From contig DUET01000076.1 in NCBI GenBank assembly GCA_011192015.1, forward strand, positions 6,569 to 42,234: DNA of 35,666 bases, written 5' to 3'. A program made the translations under genes and the position numbers. The stretch is from Anaerolineae bacterium (GTDB taxonomy: Bacteria > Chloroflexota > Anaerolineae > Anaerolineales > E44-bin32). Shown here piece after piece: positions 23,497-31,944 of this stretch (position 1 is its first letter; every line of letters starts with the position of its first letter). Below the pieces are notes generated by a model. The model was given only the letters and a program-made list of their open reading frames with translations. It was not told where the DNA came from and did not search any database.

Positions 23497-26292
23497 ATGA
23501 ACGCTCGACGAACCACCCTCTTCCGGATCTCCCTGCTTTTCGTCATGTTTGCGGCTGCGGCCTGCCGCTGCACCGCTTGCGGTCTCGGTGAACCATCAGA
23601 ACCCGGCCCTCTCACCGTTTCCCCACAATCGGTCTTCACCAACTACACCAACGCCAATCACGTCGTGGGCATGACCCTCGACACGCACGGCGATCTCTGG
23701 ACCGTGGGTGACGGCGGTGCTGTACGCTGGAACCTCACCGAGCGCAGCTACACCAAGTTCAACGTCCAGGACGGCCTGCCCACCCACCTCCGCTGCGTCG
23801 GAGTCGGGCACGACGACGCGATGTGGTTCGGCACGCCCTCCGGAGCGACCCGCTTCGATGGTGTTGTCTGGAAGACCTTCACCTCGATCGGTGTCGAGAC
23901 GAGGCTGGGAGAGGTGCTGGTCGTGGAAGCCGGAGCCGATGACGCCACGTGGTTCGGCACGGCTACCGGGATCGTTCGCTTCGATGGAAGCGCATGGACG
24001 CGCTTCACCCCGGACGAGGATTTGGAGAACGTGCGCGTCGAAGCCATGGCATCAGCACCGGATGGCGCCATGTGGTTCGCCCACGCCACCGGCGATCTCT
24101 CCAGATACGATGGGCATTCCTGGTCGATCTTCACCAGGGAAGAGACCAGCCTGGAGGGACCGGCATCGACGCTGGCATTCACCACGGATGGGAACCTTTG
24201 GGTCGTTTCACCCGCAGGTCTGAGAAGCTACGATGGATCAAGCTGGAGGAAGATCGACCTTCCGGATCCCCTGGCAGAAAGCGAGCTCACGGCTCTCGCT
24301 GCCGCGCCTGACGGCGGGCTTTGGATCGGCACGCAGAACGGCGCAGCCTTCCTCGATGACGCGACATGGACCCTCCTCCACACGGGCCCCGGATGGATCG
24401 ACGATGGCGTGTCTGCCCTGATCGTGGACGGACAGGGGATACCCCTCTTCGGCACAGCCAGAGGCGTCTCACGTTTGGAGGGCGATCGTTGGACTCAATT
24501 CATCACCGACGACGGCCTGGCTGGAAATCAAGTGCTCAGCACCGCCGTCGCGCCCAACGGAGACCTGTGGTTCGGCACCGACGGCTCCGGTGTGTCCCGC
24601 TTCGACGGAGAAGCCTGGGAAAGCTACAGCACGGCGGATGGCTTGATCGACGACGTCGTCCAGGCCATCGCGGTTTCTCCCGAGGGCGTTCTCTGGTTCG
24701 GCACCGAGCGGGGTGTCTCGCGCTTCGACGGCGACTCCTGGACGAATTTCAATCGGGATGACGGGCTGCCGGACGAGGACATCCGGGCCATCGCTATCGA
24801 TGCCTCCGGTGATGTCTGGGTCGCCACGTGGCAGGGAGTCTCCTGCTTCGATGGTCAGGTCTGGCGCAGCTACGACACCGACGACGGCCTGGCACACAAC
24901 TGGGTCAGCTCGTTGACCGTGGACACGGACGGCGCGCTGTGGTTTGGCACCTCCGAGGGTTCCTCGCGCTTCGATGGCCAGAACTGGACCGCATACGGCG
25001 CAGATGCGGGAGGCATGAGCGTGCGTTCCATCGCGCAGGCGCCGGATGGTTCGATGTGGTTTGGGCAATGCGACACCATCCGCCGCTTCGACGGTCAGGA
25101 GTGGATCTCTCACAACCTGCGCGGCGACCTTGGAATCCTATTCGTACTGGTTCCTCCACCCTTTTCCTTCCTTCTGGCCAGCGTCACCTGTGTGTCCGTG
25201 GATGCGATCGCCTCCACTCCCGACGGCATGATGTGGTTCGCCACCGGCAGCGCCGGTCTGATACGCTTCGATGGCGAGAACTGGTCCGGCTTCACTTCCC
25301 ACGACGGTCTCGCCGACAATGCCGTCACCTCCATCGTTGTGGCTTCCGATGGCTCGCTCTGGTTGGGCACGATGAGCGGCGTCTCGCATTACACAACCCA
25401 CAGCTGGGAGACCTCCGAGCAGCGCGTGGGCTTGATCGACAACCAGATCCAGGCTCTCGCTTCTGACAGCCAGGGCGCGGTATGGATGGGCACGCCGTGG
25501 GGCGTCACGCGGTTCGACGGCATGGAATGGACCTCCTACACCTCCGATGATGGGTTGTGGGCCGACGATGTCGAATCGATCACCGCGGCTCCGAATGGCG
25601 ACCTTTGGTTCGGAGGATGGACAGGTTTGACCCAATTTGACGGCCAGCGGTGGACCACCTACGCGCACAACGAAGCCCTGCAAGGGCAGCAGGTGGAAGC
25701 CGTCACCGTCAGCCCGGACGGCTGTCTCTGGGTGATCACGAACGAAGGATTGGTGAGCTACGACGGGCGTGAATGGACCGCTCATGATCCTGGTGAGGGG
25801 CTTCCGTCCGGCGAAGTGCTTTCGTTCGGCTCTGCTGCCGACGGAGCGCTCTGGGTCGGTACGGAAAGCGGCGCGGCCCGCTTCGATGGCGCGTCGTGGA
25901 CGACCTATGACACTCAAAATGGACTGGCGACCGATCGGGTCGAGGCCATCGCCGCTTATCCGCAGGGTGGGCTGTGGTTTGCATCTCTAGGAGGGCTCAC
26001 CCGCTTCGATGGCCGGAACTGGATCCGGTTCACCTCCGACGACAGCCCATTCCTGATGCGCATTCGCGCCGCCTCCATGGCCATCGGTTCCGACGGTTCG
26101 CTCTGGTTCGGGCAATCCGGCGGAGGACTGCTGCGCTTCGACGGTGGCCGCTGGACCCTCTACCCGATCGACATCGACGTCGAAACGCTCGCCACCGCGC
26201 CCGATGGCGGTCTGTGGATCGGCACCTTCGGCCGGGGTGTCATCCACTTCGACGGTCAAACCTGGACGGCATACCGATCGAATGGAACATAG
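23497..26292 (+). CDS. Giant Reg_prop-type beta-propeller lipoprotein with 21 repeats
   Basis: A 931-residue exported protein. The signal peptide ends in FAAAAC, a lipobox with Cys23. The rest is 21 copies of a unit of roughly 42 residues centred on G-x-LWFGT-x2-GVSRFDG-x-W-x2-Y, the repeat seen in the sensor part of hybrid two-component proteins (Reg_prop). Twenty-one is three times seven, which would suit three seven-bladed propellers. No transmembrane helix, Y_Y_Y domain or histidine kinase follows, so it acts alone as a surface binding module. Residues 545-563 are a hydrophobic insert between repeats 12 and 13. I use the ATG at 23497, preceded by a GAGAGA stretch; an ATG at 23470 has no ribosome site. 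The ligand is unknown. Confidence 0.85.
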   Translation: MNARRTTLFRISLLFVMFAAAACRCTACGLGEPSEPGPLTVSPQSVFTNYTNANHVVGMTLDTHGDLWTVGDGGAVRWNLTERSYTKFNVQDGLPTHLRCVGVGHDDAMWFGTPSGATRFDGVVWKTFTSIGVETRLGEVLVVEAGADDATWFGTATGIVRFDGSAWTRFTPDEDLENVRVEAMASAPDGAMWFAHATGDLSRYDGHSWSIFTREETSLEGPASTLAFTTDGNLWVVSPAGLRSYDGSSWRKIDLPDPLAESELTALAAAPDGGLWIGTQNGAAFLDDATWTLLHTGPGWIDDGVSALIVDGQGIPLFGTARGVSRLEGDRWTQFITDDGLAGNQVLSTAVAPNGDLWFGTDGSGVSRFDGEAWESYSTADGLIDDVVQAIAVSPEGVLWFGTERGVSRFDGDSWTNFNRDDGLPDEDIRAIAIDASGDVWVATWQGVSCFDGQVWRSYDTDDGLAHNWVSSLTVDTDGALWFGTSEGSSRFDGQNWTAYGADAGGMSVRSIAQAPDGSMWFGQCDTIRRFDGQEWISHNLRGDLGILFVLVPPPFSFLLASVTCVSVDAIASTPDGMMWFATGSAGLIRFDGENWSGFTSHDGLADNAVTSIVVASDGSLWLGTMSGVSHYTTHSWETSEQRVGLIDNQIQALASDSQGAVWMGTPWGVTRFDGMEWTSYTSDDGLWADDVESITAAPNGDLWFGGWTGLTQFDGQRWTTYAHNEALQGQQVEAVTVSPDGCLWVITNEGLVSYDGREWTAHDPGEGLPSGEVLSFGSAADGALWVGTESGAARFDGASWTTYDTQNGLATDRVEAIAAYPQGGLWFASLGGLTRFDGRNWIRFTSDDSPFLMRIRAASMAIGSDGSLWFGQSGGGLLRFDGGRWTLYPIDIDVETLATAPDGGLWIGTFGRGVIHFDGQTWTAYRSNGT
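23656..26277 (+). repeat. Coding tandem repeats, 21 units of about 125-135 bases
   Basis: The repeats are seen at protein level (LWFGT...RFDG...W) and, more weakly, at DNA level in recurring ttcggcac and cgcttcgacgg blocks. They vary enough to exclude recent amplification. Repeats 4-7, 14 and 17 are the most divergent; 8, 9, 11, 15 and 18 are close to consensus. Confidence 0.85.
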
Positions 26293-26344
26293 CCTCCCCC
26301 CACGGACGAGCCTCTTCCTGCGGGTTTTCCTCTTGTGCTCTCCG

Positions 26345-26365
26345 GCCAAGTTGTTTAAACTTGGC
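26345..26365 (+). terminator. Hairpin between propeller and MgtC-like genes
   Basis: GCCAAGTT (26345-26352), five-base loop, AACTTGGC (26358-26365) form a perfect 8-bp stem 53 bases after the propeller stop. A weak T-containing tail (TCTGTTATATT) follows. It could end the upstream transcript or lie in the MgtC leader. Confidence 0.45.
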
Positions 26366-26400
26366 TCTGTTATATTCTCGATTCTAAATGGTGATGCATC

Positions 26401-27033
26401 ATGATTCTTGAGGAAGACATCATCAAGCTCCTGCTGGCCGTGGTTGCTGGAGGATTGATCGGCGCAGAGCGGGAATTCCGCGACAAGGCGGCGGGATTCC
26501 GAACGATCATCTTCATCTGCATCGGCGCAACGATCTTCACGATCCTCTCCACCAAATTGGGAGCCGGCATCGAACCGGCGCGCATTGCCGCCAGCATCGT
26601 GTCCGGCGTGGGCTTCCTGGGCGCCGGCGTGATCCTGCGCGATCGCGGCCAGATCATGGGGCTGACGACGGCGTCCACCATCTGGCTGGCGGCCGCGCTG
26701 GGAATGGCCATCGGCAGCGGTGAATACATGCTGGCTGGTGGTGCCACGCTCATCATCCTGGTCGTGCTCTGGATCTTCCCCTTCATCGAGTTCGGTATCG
26801 ACAACCTCAGGCACACTTTACGCTACGAGATCACATGCGCCATGGATTCGAAGAAACCGGATGAGATCCAGGCACTGCTCAAGGATCTTCGCCTGCGTGT
26901 TGATGGTTTCAAGACGACCAAGACCGGCGATCAGATGCGATTGCGCTGGGAAGCCCGCGGATCCCCCAAGAGGCACAAACGTCTCATGGATGCCCTGTTT
27001 GCCGATCCGGATATCAAGAATCTCCATTTCTGA
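26401..27033 (+). CDS. MgtC/SapB-family membrane protein
   Basis: A 210-residue protein with the MgtC N-terminal domain of four to five helices: LLLAVVAGGLIGAEREFRDKAAGFRTIIFICIGATIFTILS, then ASIVSGVGFLGAGVILRDRGQIMGLTTASTIWLAAALGMAIGSG. A soluble C-terminal domain of about 80 residues, perhaps ACT-like, follows. MgtC relatives bind or modulate the F-type ATP synthase and are linked to low-Mg2+ survival; a direct transport role is unproven. The ATG at 26401 follows a weak purine stretch. It shares the downstream hairpin with the convergent gene. Confidence 0.9.
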   Translation: MILEEDIIKLLLAVVAGGLIGAEREFRDKAAGFRTIIFICIGATIFTILSTKLGAGIEPARIAASIVSGVGFLGAGVILRDRGQIMGLTTASTIWLAAALGMAIGSGEYMLAGGATLIILVVLWIFPFIEFGIDNLRHTLRYEITCAMDSKKPDEIQALLKDLRLRVDGFKTTKTGDQMRLRWEARGSPKRHKRLMDALFADPDIKNLHF

Positions 27034-27207
27034 GCGCCTGGTTGTACGCGCAGTTTCCTCACCCCTGATTCACTTCCCCTCGGATTCCACCCAGGTGCAT
27101 CCGCGTTCGTTGCGTTCCGCGTCTGCGCCCACGCTCCAGGGGCTTGAGGTTCCGTCCTTGCAGGCCGCTTGCTCTCGACGCCCCGGGATGCCACAGGGGG
27201 AAATCCA

Positions 27208-27233
27208 CAGCGACGTTGCCTGCAGCGTCGCTG
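27208..27233. terminator. Hairpin between convergent genes
   Basis: CAGCGACGTTG (27208-27218) pairs with CAGCGTCGCTG (27223-27233) through one G-T wobble around a CCTG loop. No T-run follows on either side, so rho-independent activity is uncertain. Confidence 0.5.
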
Positions 27234-27269
27234 GACCATCCAGCCCACATGCTTCGATACTCGATTGCG

Positions 27270-28202
27270 TTAACCTGACCAATCCTGTGTTCCCCGCAGG
27301 ATATAGGCAGCGTGCAGGGAAACCCAGCGGTTGACATCGCCGAGTTCAGGCCATGTGCGCCGGCGGTAGGGACTTGCGCCGCGCCAGCGGCCGTTGCGCA
27401 TGCGCCGCGCCCGCAGCCACGTCAGAGCAGGCTGGGCTCCGGGGTGATCCAGCGCAACCAGTTCCGCAGCCACGCGCAGCACGAAAAGCACATCCGCCTG
27501 GTAGAAGAGCGGGAAATTCAAACGGGACCACATCTTGTGTACGCGTCCCTCATCGGGGAAACGCCCCTGAACGAGCCTCTCCCCCACCAGCAGAAAATCG
27601 AGTCCCTTTTGGATCGCTTCTCGCACCGAAGACGAGCGTTTCTCTGCGGGGATGGAGGCCAATCCGAAAAGCCCACGTGCCGCGCCCCACGCGCAGGACA
27701 AATCCCAATTGTGCTTGCAACGCCATTGCCAGTCCACGGCATCTTGCACCAGGTATTCGATGATGCGATCGACTCGAGGGTCACCGGCCAAGCCGCAATG
27801 CAGTGCATAGCGCAGCACATTGCCCCAGAAGCAGGAAAGCCCGTAGGCTTCCCGAACAACATTCTCTACGGCCTCGGCCTCCGTTGCCTCCAGCATGTGC
27901 GCCGCGCCGCGGCGCAGGCGGGGATCATCGCCATCGGCGTTGAGCTCAGCCAGCAGGAGCATGCTCCAATGGGTGCTGGTGTACTTGGGGGTGTAGTAGC
28001 TATGCTCCGGCTGCCAGTCGCCCCGCTCCGTCTGGGCTTGCAGGATGGCCGGCACGGGTCCTTGCCGCATGATCTCACGCTGTGCGGCCAACACCTCCGC
28101 ATCGTCGCGTTCACGACCAGGCAGATGGACCATGGTGAAATAACGTATGGATGGTGTCGGTGAAGCCAGCAGCCAATCGACAAAGCCTTCATTGACTTTC
28201 AT
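27270..28202 (-). CDS. Hypothetical protein with terpenoid-cyclase-like alpha/alpha toroid
   Basis: A 310-residue protein without a signal peptide. Repeated helical segments with GDW, GRW and W-rich ends (TERGDWQPEHSYYTPKYTSTHWSMLLLAEL, LTWLRARRMRNGRWRG, INRWVSLHAAYIL-like) are those of the alpha/alpha toroid fold of prenyltransferases and squalene cyclases. The DxDD catalytic motif of squalene-hopene cyclases is not seen, so cyclase activity should not be assumed. Many Chloroflexota proteins of this type are annotated only as nitrogen fixation or toroid-like hypotheticals. The ATG has AGGAGG five bases upstream. No clear partner is nearby. Confidence 0.72.
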   Translation of the reverse strand: MKVNEGFVDWLLASPTPSIRYFTMVHLPGRERDDAEVLAAQREIMRQGPVPAILQAQTERGDWQPEHSYYTPKYTSTHWSMLLLAELNADGDDPRLRRGAAHMLEATEAEAVENVVREAYGLSCFWGNVLRYALHCGLAGDPRVDRIIEYLVQDAVDWQWRCKHNWDLSCAWGAARGLFGLASIPAEKRSSSVREAIQKGLDFLLVGERLVQGRFPDEGRVHKMWSRLNFPLFYQADVLFVLRVAAELVALDHPGAQPALTWLRARRMRNGRWRGASPYRRRTWPELGDVNRWVSLHAAYILRGTQDWSG

Positions 28203-28359
28203 GCCTGCCTCCTGGGAAGGTTAATCCCTACGGAACGATTGTCCAATGCGAAGGATGACTTGGCAAGATTGCGTTCGGCGTTGCGATAACTACCATGGGC
28301 TTGAATTACATCCATGGTTGCATAGGAATGAGTTCAGGAAACGAGGATGAGAAAGGCGC

Positions 28360-30078
28360 CTACGCCTTTTGCCAGGGTGTGAACTCGTGGAGGATCGAAC
28401 CACCGATGAATTCCCGCAAGATGGAATCGTCGGGGATCAAGTCGGTGTCGATCGGCAGGAACCATTCCAGGAAGGCCAGCAGCCGTTTGGCCTCCACATG
28501 TTCGGGTGTGCCATGCGGGACCTGTCGAATCAACGGTTCGGCAAGTGGCGCCAGGGCGGATCCTTCGTAAAGCAGCGCCGAATTGAACATCACGTTGGCG
28601 TTTTCCTGGTAGGGGAAGATGTAGCGTTTCTCCCCTCTGCGCACGGATTCCCATCTTCGGATGGTCTCCCGAGCGGAATAGCCGCGCCTGGCAGCGTCCC
28701 GCACGATGCGCCGGATCAGGCGCGTGTCGGTGGTGGAGACGCGGTTGTAGCGATCCAGGTTGAGCTGTGTCATGGCGGAAACGTAGATTCGAAACGTGCT
28801 TGCGGCAGGCATCTGGGAGAGTAGTTCCGGATTCAAGCCATGGATGCCCTCCAGGATCACAATCTGATCCGTTGAGAGCTTGACCTCCTCGCCCTCGATC
28901 TGCTGGCCGCTCAGAAAATCATACTCAGGCAGCCGCACTCGCTCCCCGGCGATCAACCTGCCGAGATCGTGGTTCAAGCGTTCGCGATCCAACGCCTCCA
29001 GGGATTCGTAATCATACTCCCCTTGTTCGTCCTTGGGCGTGTTGACGCGATCGACGAAGAAATGATCCAGGGCGATTGGATAGGGGGAGAGACCCAGCGC
29101 AAGCAGTTGAATGGAAAGTCGTTTCGAGAAAGTGGTCTTGCCCGACGACGAGGGTCCTGCCACCAGAACCACGCGTGCCGATTGATGTACGTCCGCGATC
29201 TTGGCCGCGATCTGCGCGATGTGCTGCTCATGCAGGGCATCCGAGACCAGGATGATCTCACGCGCCCTTCCAGCAACGATGGCGTCGTTCAGCGCGCCCA
29301 CACTGGCAACCCCCAGCGTCTCGAGCCAATCGCCGTATTGCCGGAATGTCCCCAGCAGCTTCGGATAATCCGGAAGGGGCAGTAATTTCATAGGCTCGCG
29401 TCTGCGGGGAAAGCGCAAGGTGAACCCATCGCCCGTTGGAACCAAACCGAACCAGCGCAAGAAGCCGGCGCTGGGCACCATGTAGCCATGGTGGTAATCC
29501 TGGAAGTCCCCGAGTTTGTAGACCACCAGGTGAGGTTTCTTGCGGTGTTCCAGCAACCGGGCCTTATCCGGGTAGCCCTTATCCCGGTAATGCTTGCGAG
29601 CCTGCTCGATGGGGATCTGACACTTTAGGATCGGCTCATCGGCATCCACCCATTGGCGCATGCGTGCTTCGATCTGCTTCAGTTCCTTGGGTTTCAGGGG
29701 GGAATGGTGGCTCAATTGGCAGTAATAGCCGCCGGATGAGACCGAATGATCCACCGTGAGCCGTGCATCCGGGAACATCTCTTCGAAAGCCGCCGCGAGC
29801 AGGAATGTCAACGATCGACGGTAGATGCGCATTCCGTCTGCCGTCGCCATGGTCACGGGTTTCACCGTGGCGTCCTTCTCGACGGGGTAGGAGAGCTCGC
29901 GCAACTCCCCGTTCAAGATGCCGCCCACGATGGGCGCCTTCTCGTCCTCGATCATGCCCATGAAGGAGCCCAGCAAGGATCCTCGCTTCCCTTCGAGCAC
30001 ACGCCCGTCAGGAAGATGAACCTGGATCGTCTCGCGTGGTGGAACCCATTGGATTTGTGGTCCTTGATCTTCAGCCAT
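28360..30078 (-). CDS. Nucleoside/uridine kinase with TGS and ThrRS-like N-terminal domains
   Basis: A 572-residue fusion. Residues 15-80 are a TGS-like domain (TIQVHLPDGRVLEGKRGSL). Residues 90-230 resemble the second additional domain of threonyl-tRNA synthetase (LTFLLAAAFEEMFP, SHHSPLKPKELKQIEARM, YHHGYMVPSAG). From about 300 comes a uridine/phosphoribulokinase-type kinase with P-loop GPSSSGKTT at 308-316, LDHFFVDRVNTPKDEQG and LEGIHGLNPEL. This architecture is known for a family of nucleoside kinases in several phyla and probably salvages pyrimidine nucleosides. AGGAAG lies eight bases before the ATG. Confidence 0.92.
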   Translation of the reverse strand: MAEDQGPQIQWVPPRETIQVHLPDGRVLEGKRGSLLGSFMGMIEDEKAPIVGGILNGELRELSYPVEKDATVKPVTMATADGMRIYRRSLTFLLAAAFEEMFPDARLTVDHSVSSGGYYCQLSHHSPLKPKELKQIEARMRQWVDADEPILKCQIPIEQARKHYRDKGYPDKARLLEHRKKPHLVVYKLGDFQDYHHGYMVPSAGFLRWFGLVPTGDGFTLRFPRRREPMKLLPLPDYPKLLGTFRQYGDWLETLGVASVGALNDAIVAGRAREIILVSDALHEQHIAQIAAKIADVHQSARVVLVAGPSSSGKTTFSKRLSIQLLALGLSPYPIALDHFFVDRVNTPKDEQGEYDYESLEALDRERLNHDLGRLIAGERVRLPEYDFLSGQQIEGEEVKLSTDQIVILEGIHGLNPELLSQMPAASTFRIYVSAMTQLNLDRYNRVSTTDTRLIRRIVRDAARRGYSARETIRRWESVRRGEKRYIFPYQENANVMFNSALLYEGSALAPLAEPLIRQVPHGTPEHVEAKRLLAFLEWFLPIDTDLIPDDSILREFIGGSILHEFTPWQKA

Positions 30079-30468
30079 TGGGGAGCTTCCTGAATCCTGG
30101 AAATGTATTCTACCTCATTTGCATCCCCCAACTTTCTCCATCCTTGGTCCGGCTCCAACGTTTCGCGAACGGCTGAAAAAGCCTTAATGCGTCGAAAAAC
30201 GTACCGTTCAACCCCACAAATGGCACAGAATCCATGACGAATTTTCGTCCGCGTTCAGAATCCGCTGAGAATCATTGCGTACAATAGGAGAGCATCCGGA
30301 GAAATCCAGGCCTCGGTTCCCAGGGGCACCGGGGCAAAACTCGCTCATGCAGGAACGTCATGACCACTTGATCATGACGTTCCTGCTGTTAACCCAAGTC
30401 CGCGGATCGAGATGACATTCCTGCGTTGGCCTCAATGCAAATCCCGGTCAACGCAGATCACGGCTTCA
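30079..30468. other. Gene-free stretch of 390 bases between kinase and gcvPB
   Basis: It holds the kinase upstream region and, farther on, a perfect 15-bp hairpin annotated separately. A TACAAT box near 30280 could be a plus-strand -10, but its -35 is poor. No open frame is protein-like. Confidence 0.5.
30349..30386. terminator. Perfect 15-bp hairpin downstream of gcv operon
   Basis: GCAGGAACGTCATGA (30349-30363), eight-base loop, TCATGACGTTCCTGC (30372-30386). It is about 83 bases after the gcvPB stop, on the path of minus-strand transcription, and probably ends the gcv transcript. The T-run on that side is displaced (GAGTTTTG), so an alternative role as a small RNA end is possible. Confidence 0.6.
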
Positions 30469-31944
30469 TCAATCCTCCGATGGCTGAAAATCCTCAGGTC
30501 GGCAGCACAGCACCAGCTGCCTGGCCGCCAGGACCTCGTCCATCCTTCCGAAGGGTGTGGTGTGTGGGGCTCCGGTGAGAATCTCAGGATTGCTGAGCGC
30601 CTCTTCGCGAATCTTCAGCATCGCATCCGCAAACGCATCCAGCATCTGCTTGCTCTCGGTTTCGGTGGGTTCGATCATCAGCGCTTCGTGGACGATGAGT
30701 GGGAAGTAGTTCGTCGGCGGGTGGAAGCCGAAGTCCATGAGCCGCTTGGCGATGTCGAGTGCACGTACATCCGGCGCATCCTCCCAGCGTCCCTCGGCAA
30801 CGAACTCGTGCATGCAGATGCGGTCGTAGGGCACGTGATAACAATCGCCCAAACGCGCCCGCAGGTAATTGGCATTCAACACGGCGAGATCGGATGCCTG
30901 CCGGAGACCATCCTTCCCCAGGATGCGCATGTAGGTATACGCGCGCACCATGACGCCGAAGTGCCCCATGAAGGCCTTCACGCGCCCGATGCTCTTCTCC
31001 GGCATCACCAATCCATACAGCGGAGGAAGATCATCATCGCCTTCCTCCACGACCTCGGCCACGGGTCCCGGCAGGAAATCCACCAACCGGTCGACCACGC
31101 CCACAGGCCCTGATCCGGGCCCGCCTCCACCGTGGGGAGTGGAGAAGGTCTTGTGCAGGTTGTAGTGGAGCACGTCGATGCCGATGTCGCCGGGGCGCAC
31201 CACGCCCATGAGGGCGTTCATGTTGGCGCCGTCGCCATACACCAGGCCGCCGCAGTCGTGGATCAGCTTGGTCACCTCGAGGACGTTCTCCTCGAACAGG
31301 CCCAGTGTGTTGGGATTGGTGAGCATCAAACCTGCCACGCACTCGTTGCATTCCGCCCGCAGCGCGTCCAAATCCACATTGCCGCGCGCATCGGAAGGAA
31401 TCTCCACCACTTCCATGCCGCTCATCGTCGTGCTGGCGGGATTCGTGCCGTGGGCCGAATCCGGGATCAGGATGCGGTTGCGTCCCTGATCGCCACGGTC
31501 CTGATGATAGGCACGGATGATCAGGATTCCGGTCAACTCGCCATGCGCGCCCGCCGCCGGCTGCAGGCTCACCCCAGCGAAACCGCCGATCTCCTTCAGC
31601 CATTCCTGCAGCTGGACCATCAGCGCCAGGCTGCCCTGCGAGACTTCCGTGTCCTGCAAGGGGTGTGAGAGCGCAAACCCGGGCAGGCGGGCGGTCACTT
31701 CATTGATCTTGGGGTTGTACTTCATCGTGCACGACCCCAGCGGGTAGAAACCGGTGTCGACGCCGTGGTTGTACTGCGAGAGGCGCACGAAGTGCCGCAC
31801 CACATCGATCTCGGAGAGCTCGGGCAGGGGCAGCTCCTGGCGCAGGAAGGCCTCGGGCAGTTTCGCCTCGGGAACATCCGTCTCGGGCAGCGGAAGCGTC
31901 GGTCGACCGGGTGAGGACAGTTCATAGATGAGGGGCTCAGGCAT
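30469..31944 (-). CDS. gcvPB: Glycine dehydrogenase (decarboxylating) subunit 2
   Basis: The 491-residue C-terminal half of the split glycine decarboxylase (P-protein) of the glycine cleavage system. PLP is expected on Lys265 in [20 protein letters not shown]. Other family stretches are [48 protein letters not shown] and [24 protein letters not shown]. With subunit 1 it decarboxylates glycine and transfers the aminomethyl group to lipoyl-GcvH. The ATG at 31944 has GGAGG six bases upstream and overlaps the gcvPA end by eight bases. Confidence 0.97.
   Translation of the reverse strand: MPEPLIYELSSPGRPTLPLPETDVPEAKLPEAFLRQELPLPELSEIDVVRHFVRLSQYNHGVDTGFYPLGSCTMKYNPKINEVTARLPGFALSHPLQDTEVSQGSLALMVQLQEWLKEIGGFAGVSLQPAAGAHGELTGILIIRAYHQDRGDQGRNRILIPDSAHGTNPASTTMSGMEVVEIPSDARGNVDLDALRAECNECVAGLMLTNPNTLGLFEENVLEVTKLIHDCGGLVYGDGANMNALMGVVRPGDIGIDVLHYNLHKTFSTPHGGGGPGSGPVGVVDRLVDFLPGPVAEVVEEGDDDLPPLYGLVMPEKSIGRVKAFMGHFGVMVRAYTYMRILGKDGLRQASDLAVLNANYLRARLGDCYHVPYDRICMHEFVAEGRWEDAPDVRALDIAKRLMDFGFHPPTNYFPLIVHEALMIEPTETESKQMLDAFADAMLKIREEALSNPEILTGAPHTTPFGRMDEVLAARQLVLCCRPEDFQPSED

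Noticed and set aside
23656-26277. Regular repeats resembling a CRISPR or satellite array
   Set aside because: Units are coding, in frame, diverged and longer than 120 bases; they encode propeller blades.
11006-30410. Shared 14-base word AGTCCGCGGATCGA at 11006-11019 and 30397-30410, both near strong hairpins
   Set aside because: Its position relative to the hairpin differs at the two sites, and a pair of identical 14-mers is expected by chance in about 36 kb.
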